Positions 25,034-28,248 of a stretch of DNA of 28,248 bases are shown piece by piece. This stretch comes from NZQO01 sp964639255 (lineage in GTDB: Bacteria; Bacteroidota; Bacteroidia; Flavobacteriales; Flavobacteriaceae). The stretch spans positions 1 to 28,248 of the forward strand of contig CAZXDP010000033.1 in assembly GCA_964639255.1 (NCBI GenBank). The letters run 5' to 3'. How positions within the stretch are numbered: the stretch's first letter is position 1; every line of letters begins with the position of its first letter. The notes below the pieces were generated by a model. It was not told the DNA's origin, made no database searches, and saw only the letters and a program-made list of their open reading frames with translations. A program made the translations under genes and the position numbers.

Positions 25034-25759
25034 TTATTCAATACCATTAGATTCGCGGTCGTAATACATTATAAGCCGCTTTAGGTGGTCTTCCTTTCGA
25101 ATATCTATAGAATTTTCCTTTGCATAGTCTTTCATCATATTTCTATTTTCTCCAAATACCTTCATCATTCTATTCTGGTTAGAGGGCAACTCATAGAATT
25201 TCCCTTGCTTGTCCACTAGATAATATACAGGTTCATCATCAAATTTTGCCGGAACGGGCCGTGTAATAGAAGTGGTTGCAGGTTTGGCAGGGGTAAAGTC
25301 CTTAATGTGCTTTTTGTATAAATCAAGATTTTGACCTTCAAAAAGAACCTGAAAATACCCACCATCTTCAACCCCACCTTGATACGGTACAAATACAAAT
25401 ATATCATCAAGGATTTTTACGAAAATATCGGGAGACTTGGTGAGCACCCTGGCATCTTCGTCTGAAGCTGCGATGGTCTTCTTAATTTCCATTTCATCGG
25501 CTACTGCATTGTACCGAAGGGCTACATCAGATACGTAAACCTCATCACCCTTATAAACAGTACCTGGCAGGTACGATGGGTTATTGTACGGTGTGCCAGA
25601 ATAACTTTCTGTATCGGTAAAATCGATGTCGCGATCATTCCGTTTAATGTACTCGTCCATTTGCAATAAATCACTCTGAAACTGCCTGTCCCAGAATTGG
25701 CCTAACATTATTGCTGGCGTAAGGATCAATGCCGATAAGGTAATAATAAATAATTTCAT
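25034..25759 (-). CDS. Secreted protein of unknown function, paralogue A
   Basis: A 241-residue protein with a signal peptide (about residues 1-20, ending MLGQ), so exported. I do not recognise a named family. It is a paralogue of the gene just upstream of it on the minus strand: both share LRYNA-x2-DE-x-EI near residue 80, then D-(I)-(Y/F)-VKIL-(D/N)-D, LYKK, a T-x2-TR segment, and a C-terminal helix pair ending LK-LI-x-YY-x-R. The middle looks like short beta strands, the end helical. The DNA is visibly richer in A and T than the rest of the window. The gene is convergent with tsaB and shares its terminator. Confidence 0.75.
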   Translation of the reverse strand: MKLFIITLSALILTPAIMLGQFWDRQFQSDLLQMDEYIKRNDRDIDFTDTESYSGTPYNNPSYLPGTVYKGDEVYVSDVALRYNAVADEMEIKKTIAASDEDARVLTKSPDIFVKILDDIFVFVPYQGGVEDGGYFQVLFEGQNLDLYKKHIKDFTPAKPATTSITRPVPAKFDDEPVYYLVDKQGKFYELPSNQNRMMKVFGENRNMMKDYAKENSIDIRKEDHLKRLIMYYDRESNGIE

Positions 25760-25802
25760 ATTGTTGAGTTTAAAATGTATTCTGTATTAAGCAAAAACAT
25801 TG

Positions 25803-25810
25803 CCAAAGTA
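25803..25810 (-). promoter_or_regulatory. Possible -7 element for paralogue A
   Basis: On the minus strand the sequence reads TACTTTGG, 43 bases before the ATG. This is a one-mismatch or short-spacer version of TAnnTTTG. No -33 TTG is seen at the right distance. Confidence 0.3.
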
Positions 25811-25831
25811 CAAAATTTAAATTTAAACATA

Positions 25832-26524
25832 CTAGAGACGGTTATAATATTTGATAAGTTTCAAGTAATTATAATCTTTATTAATGTTTAAATCATTATC
25901 CCTAACGAACTGTTTAACCTCCTTTTTGTGAGCGTCAAGCAATTTTAATCTCTTGCCCCTGCTATTAGGTACTGGCTCCAGTTGCCCCCCAGCAAGAACA
26001 ATGTATAATTCTTCTGCGTCCTTAAAGGCCGGCGCAATATCTCGAGTCATTGTATTAATTGATTTTTTCCCCTCAATGAATTCTTTCTTTTGCTTTTTAT
26101 ACAAGCTCGCATTCACATCTTCGTGCATCACCAAATAGTATCCCGTTGGAACATCTTCGCTAGTGCCTTCTAAATATACGTACGTATCATTCAATATCTT
26201 AACATAAATATCTTTGTCTCGAACTAATACGTTCACGGAATTATCCGAACTGTTTTCTTTTTGAATTTCAATTTCATCACGCAATGCATTATATCGTAAT
26301 TGTACATTACTAGCCAGTAAAGCTCCGTCATTAAAAACATTCCCTCTTTGGAAGGTGGCGTCTACATATGGAGTTCCCACTATTTCGTTCGATATTGGTT
26401 TTGTATACGGCTTGGGTTGGGTAAATTCTTTCCAGTCCATGGTATTGTCTACCGACTGCGCATATGAAAAGACCGAAAATAAGGTTATTGTAATTACTAA
26501 GGTGAATGCTTTAAATGGTTTCAT
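25832..26524 (-). CDS. Secreted protein of unknown function, paralogue B
   Basis: A 230-residue protein with a signal peptide (MKPFKAFTLVI to about residue 22, SYAQ). The ATG at 26524 was chosen because it opens directly on the signal peptide; the frame extends to 26563 with a hydrophobic stretch that does not fit. It is homologous to the downstream gene along most of its length (LRYNALRDEIEIQ, IYVKILNDTYVYL, LYKKQKKEF, NTMTRDIAPAF, LKLIKYYNRL). No enzyme motif or lipobox is visible. The sampled stretch 26041-26100 has 17 G or C in 60 bases, against 34 in 60 at 2641-2700 in sprA. Tandem duplication is clear; function is unknown. Confidence 0.75.
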   Translation of the reverse strand: MKPFKAFTLVITITLFSVFSYAQSVDNTMDWKEFTQPKPYTKPISNEIVGTPYVDATFQRGNVFNDGALLASNVQLRYNALRDEIEIQKENSSDNSVNVLVRDKDIYVKILNDTYVYLEGTSEDVPTGYYLVMHEDVNASLYKKQKKEFIEGKKSINTMTRDIAPAFKDAEELYIVLAGGQLEPVPNSRGKRLKLLDAHKKEVKQFVRDNDLNINKDYNYLKLIKYYNRL

Positions 26525-26592
26525 GTAAAAAATTTTAAATAAGAAAGGGGCGAATATAGCCAAACAATTCTTGTCATTATGTTAAAAAGTTT

Positions 26593-27426
26593 TTAATTAT
26601 TCTGAAAAAGATGTACATCTCGTTGCGGGAACGGTATTACGATTCCGGCGGCTTCCAGTCGTCGCTTGCCTTCTTCCAAAATGGTCCATCTTAAATTCCA
26701 GAAGTCTTCGTTCTTGGCCCAGTATCGCAGCGATAGATTTACCGAGCTATCGGCAAGCTCACTTACTACCACCATGGGCTGTTTGTCTTCGAGCTGAAGG
26801 ACGGTTTCCTGCTCGTTGGTAAGTTGCAAAAGAATCTCCTTTGCCTCCTTTATACTACTATCATAAGCTATGCCAAAAGTCAATGCTTCACGGCGAATGC
26901 CTTCTTCAGTATAATTTATAATCGTATCGTTACTAAGTTTTCCATTGGGAATTATGGCCAGCTGGTTGCCAAATGTCGTGAGCTTGGTATTGAAAATGGA
27001 AATTTCCTTTACCGTGCCATCCACGCCTTGGGCCGAAATGAAATCACCCACCCTAAAGGGTTTGATGAGCAAAATGAGCACGCCGCCCGCAAAATTGGCC
27101 AGCGATCCCTGTAGGGCCAGGCCAATGGCGAGCCCTGCCGCACCAATTATAGCCACCAGAGAAGCAGATTCGACGCCCAGTTGCGTGACTACCAATACGA
27201 ACAAAAGGATTTTTAAACCCCAATTAACGATACTTTGGGCAAAATTTTCCAAGGTGAGATCGTATTCCTTTTTTTCGAAGAACTTCTTTACAAAACGATT
27301 GATGATCTTGATTATCCATAGACCCGCCAAAAGAATTACGATGGCGGCCAGAAGATCTGGCAGGAAATCGATTAACTTTTGTCCGTACTCTTCTACATAG
27401 GTTTCAAGATTGCTGAATTTGTCCAT
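26593..27426 (-). CDS. Small-conductance mechanosensitive channel (MscS family)
   Basis: A 277-residue inner-membrane protein of the plain MscS size. Three membrane segments are visible (about residues 22-43, 63-82 and 90-120), the last being the pore-lining helix with the Ala/Gly packing pattern IGAAGLAIGLALQGSLANFAGG. The beta domain follows (PFRVGDFISAQGVDGTV, FNTKLTTFGNQLAIIPNGKLS), then a C-terminal alpha/beta domain. MscS channels open under membrane tension and release solutes on osmotic downshock. It starts 3 bases after the stop of the DUF255 gene and is likely cotranscribed with it. Confidence 0.95.
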   Translation of the reverse strand: MDKFSNLETYVEEYGQKLIDFLPDLLAAIVILLAGLWIIKIINRFVKKFFEKKEYDLTLENFAQSIVNWGLKILLFVLVVTQLGVESASLVAIIGAAGLAIGLALQGSLANFAGGVLILLIKPFRVGDFISAQGVDGTVKEISIFNTKLTTFGNQLAIIPNGKLSNDTIINYTEEGIRREALTFGIAYDSSIKEAKEILLQLTNEQETVLQLEDKQPMVVVSELADSSVNLSLRYWAKNEDFWNLRWTILEEGKRRLEAAGIVIPFPQRDVHLFQNN

Positions 27427-27429
27427 AGT

Positions 27430-28248
27430 TTATTTAAATAAGTATATTGATTCAATAGCTTTTTCTGTTTCTCTAACGGGCAGTTTGCAGGTATTGTTCA
27501 TACAAACGTAAATGAACGTTTCCCCGTCCACATACCTGCCTTCCGTAAGATAATGATCGCTTGGTGCCGTGCTACCCGCAAACAAGGTGTTGGGCAGGTA
27601 GTATTGCCCTAACGATTTAATTTTGTGTTGGGCCTGCGGGCCCACCGCCACCACTTCGTAGAAATTGAACTGATAGTTGGCCAGCAGGTCTAGCCAATTC
27701 GAGAACCCCTTTGGGTACTGTTCTATTTCTGGCAGCACATTTTTCAACATTTGTCGTGCTGTGGTTCCAAACGCTGGCACATCATAATAGTGGGATAGCT
27801 TAAACAGGCTCTTCGCCAGTATTGAATTAGACGCAGGAATTACATTGTCCCTATATTCCACACTTCTGGCAATTAGCGCAGGATCTTCTAAAGAGGTAAA
27901 ATGGAACATCCCCGATTCGGCATCATAAAAATCCCTTTTGGCAACTTCAGCAAGTTCCTTGGCTCGTTCAAGCCATTCGTGTTCCAACGTTACTTCGTAG
28001 AGTGCGATAAAGGCGTCGATAACTGCGGCATAATCTTCCAAATACCCGTTAATGGTGCTTTTCCCCCCTTTATAGGAATGGTAGAGCGTACCATTATCTT
28101 GAAGCTGGTATTTTTTGATAAAGTTTGCATTGGCAAGGGCGGCCTCTAAGTATTCTTTTTTCTGAAATGCCCTGTATGCGTCCACATATGCGGTAAGCAT
28201 CAGCGCATTCCAAGAGGTGAGTGACTTATCGTCCAACCGTGGTTTTGG
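27430..28248 (-). CDS. YyaL/DUF255 thioredoxin-domain protein, C-terminal part (5' partial)
   Basis: The frame runs off the right edge of the window, leaving 272 C-terminal residues of what is normally a protein of about 670-700. Members have an N-terminal thioredoxin-like domain and a C-terminal six-hairpin (alpha/alpha)6 toroid like that of glycoside epimerases; only the toroid part is seen here. Landmarks are PRLDDKSLTSWNALML at the edge, INGYLEDYAAVIDAFIALYE, and VIPASNSILAKSL, all typical of YyaL (human SPATA20). A pair of cysteines near the end (YVCMNNTCKLP) is also usual. The cellular role of the family is not established. The MscS gene follows after 3 bases. Confidence 0.9.
   Translation of the reverse strand, partial: PKPRLDDKSLTSWNALMLTAYVDAYRAFQKKEYLEAALANANFIKKYQLQDNGTLYHSYKGGKSTINGYLEDYAAVIDAFIALYEVTLEHEWLERAKELAEVAKRDFYDAESGMFHFTSLEDPALIARSVEYRDNVIPASNSILAKSLFKLSHYYDVPAFGTTARQMLKNVLPEIEQYPKGFSNWLDLLANYQFNFYEVVAVGPQAQHKIKSLGQYYLPNTLFAGSTAPSDHYLTEGRYVDGETFIYVCMNNTCKLPVRETEKAIESIYLFK

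Noticed and set aside
26525..26563. 13-residue extension of paralogue B
   Set aside because: It would place a second hydrophobic stretch before a good signal peptide and runs into the probable promoter region.

Overview
The window looks like a chromosomal segment of a marine-type member of the Flavobacteriaceae (phylum Bacteroidota). Evidence from the sequence: a giant SprA gene of the type IX secretion and gliding apparatus, a RemB-like outer-membrane protein, promoters with the Bacteroidota -7 element TAnnTTTG instead of a sigma-70 -10 box, almost no Shine-Dalgarno sequences, and the order protoheme farnesyltransferase / two cytochrome oxidase subunit III genes / subunit IV / SCO / DUF420 that I recall from this family. 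There are no rRNA or tRNA genes, insertion sequences, CRISPR arrays or prophage genes, and no gene-free gap longer than about 150 bases. I cannot name the genus.

Layout. (1) 1-10792, plus strand: the 3' 7 kb of sprA (start outside the window), gcvH, a VanZ-like membrane protein, a TonB-type energy transducer, a terminator, then a 701-residue RemB-like outer-membrane barrel that carries an N-terminal domain resembling the C-terminal domain of the TonB just upstream. (2) 10801-11781, minus strand: a secreted metallo-beta-lactamase-fold hydrolase, tail to tail with remB. (3) 11935-14885, plus strand: a cytochrome oxidase biogenesis and structure operon (ctaB/cyoE, two subunit III genes, subunit IV) ending at a terminator. 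(4) 14941-17097: a second, separately promoted oxidase-assembly operon: a cysteine-free SCO-like protein, a true SCO copper chaperone, a DUF420 (CtaM-like) membrane protein and a 76-residue CxxC membrane protein. (5) 17239-24981: an efflux/export operon of ABC ATPase, two MacB-type permeases, a MacA-type adaptor, a TolC-type channel and a second MacA-type adaptor, followed after 6 bases by tsaB (tRNA t6A synthesis) and a terminator. (6) 25034-28248, minus strand: two AT-rich tandem paralogues of unknown function with signal peptides, a small MscS channel, and the 3' part of a YyaL/DUF255 thioredoxin-domain protein.

How they work together. Regions 3 and 4 together supply heme O, two versions of subunit III, subunit IV and copper-delivery factors for a heme-copper oxidase whose subunits I and II lie elsewhere. 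Region 5 encodes every piece of a trans-envelope ABC pump, with a heteromeric permease pair and two different adaptors. Region 1 is surface secretion and gliding biology with a glycine-cleavage gene lodged in it.

No wholly new system is evident. The points most worth a second look are the cysteine-free SCO paralogue, the dual-adaptor pump with inverted repeats in front of it, the TonB-like domain fused to the RemB barrel, the roughly 115-residue insert in the second subunit III, and the ctaB start region, where the -7 element overlaps the upstream ATG and a five-codon ORF lies just behind it.
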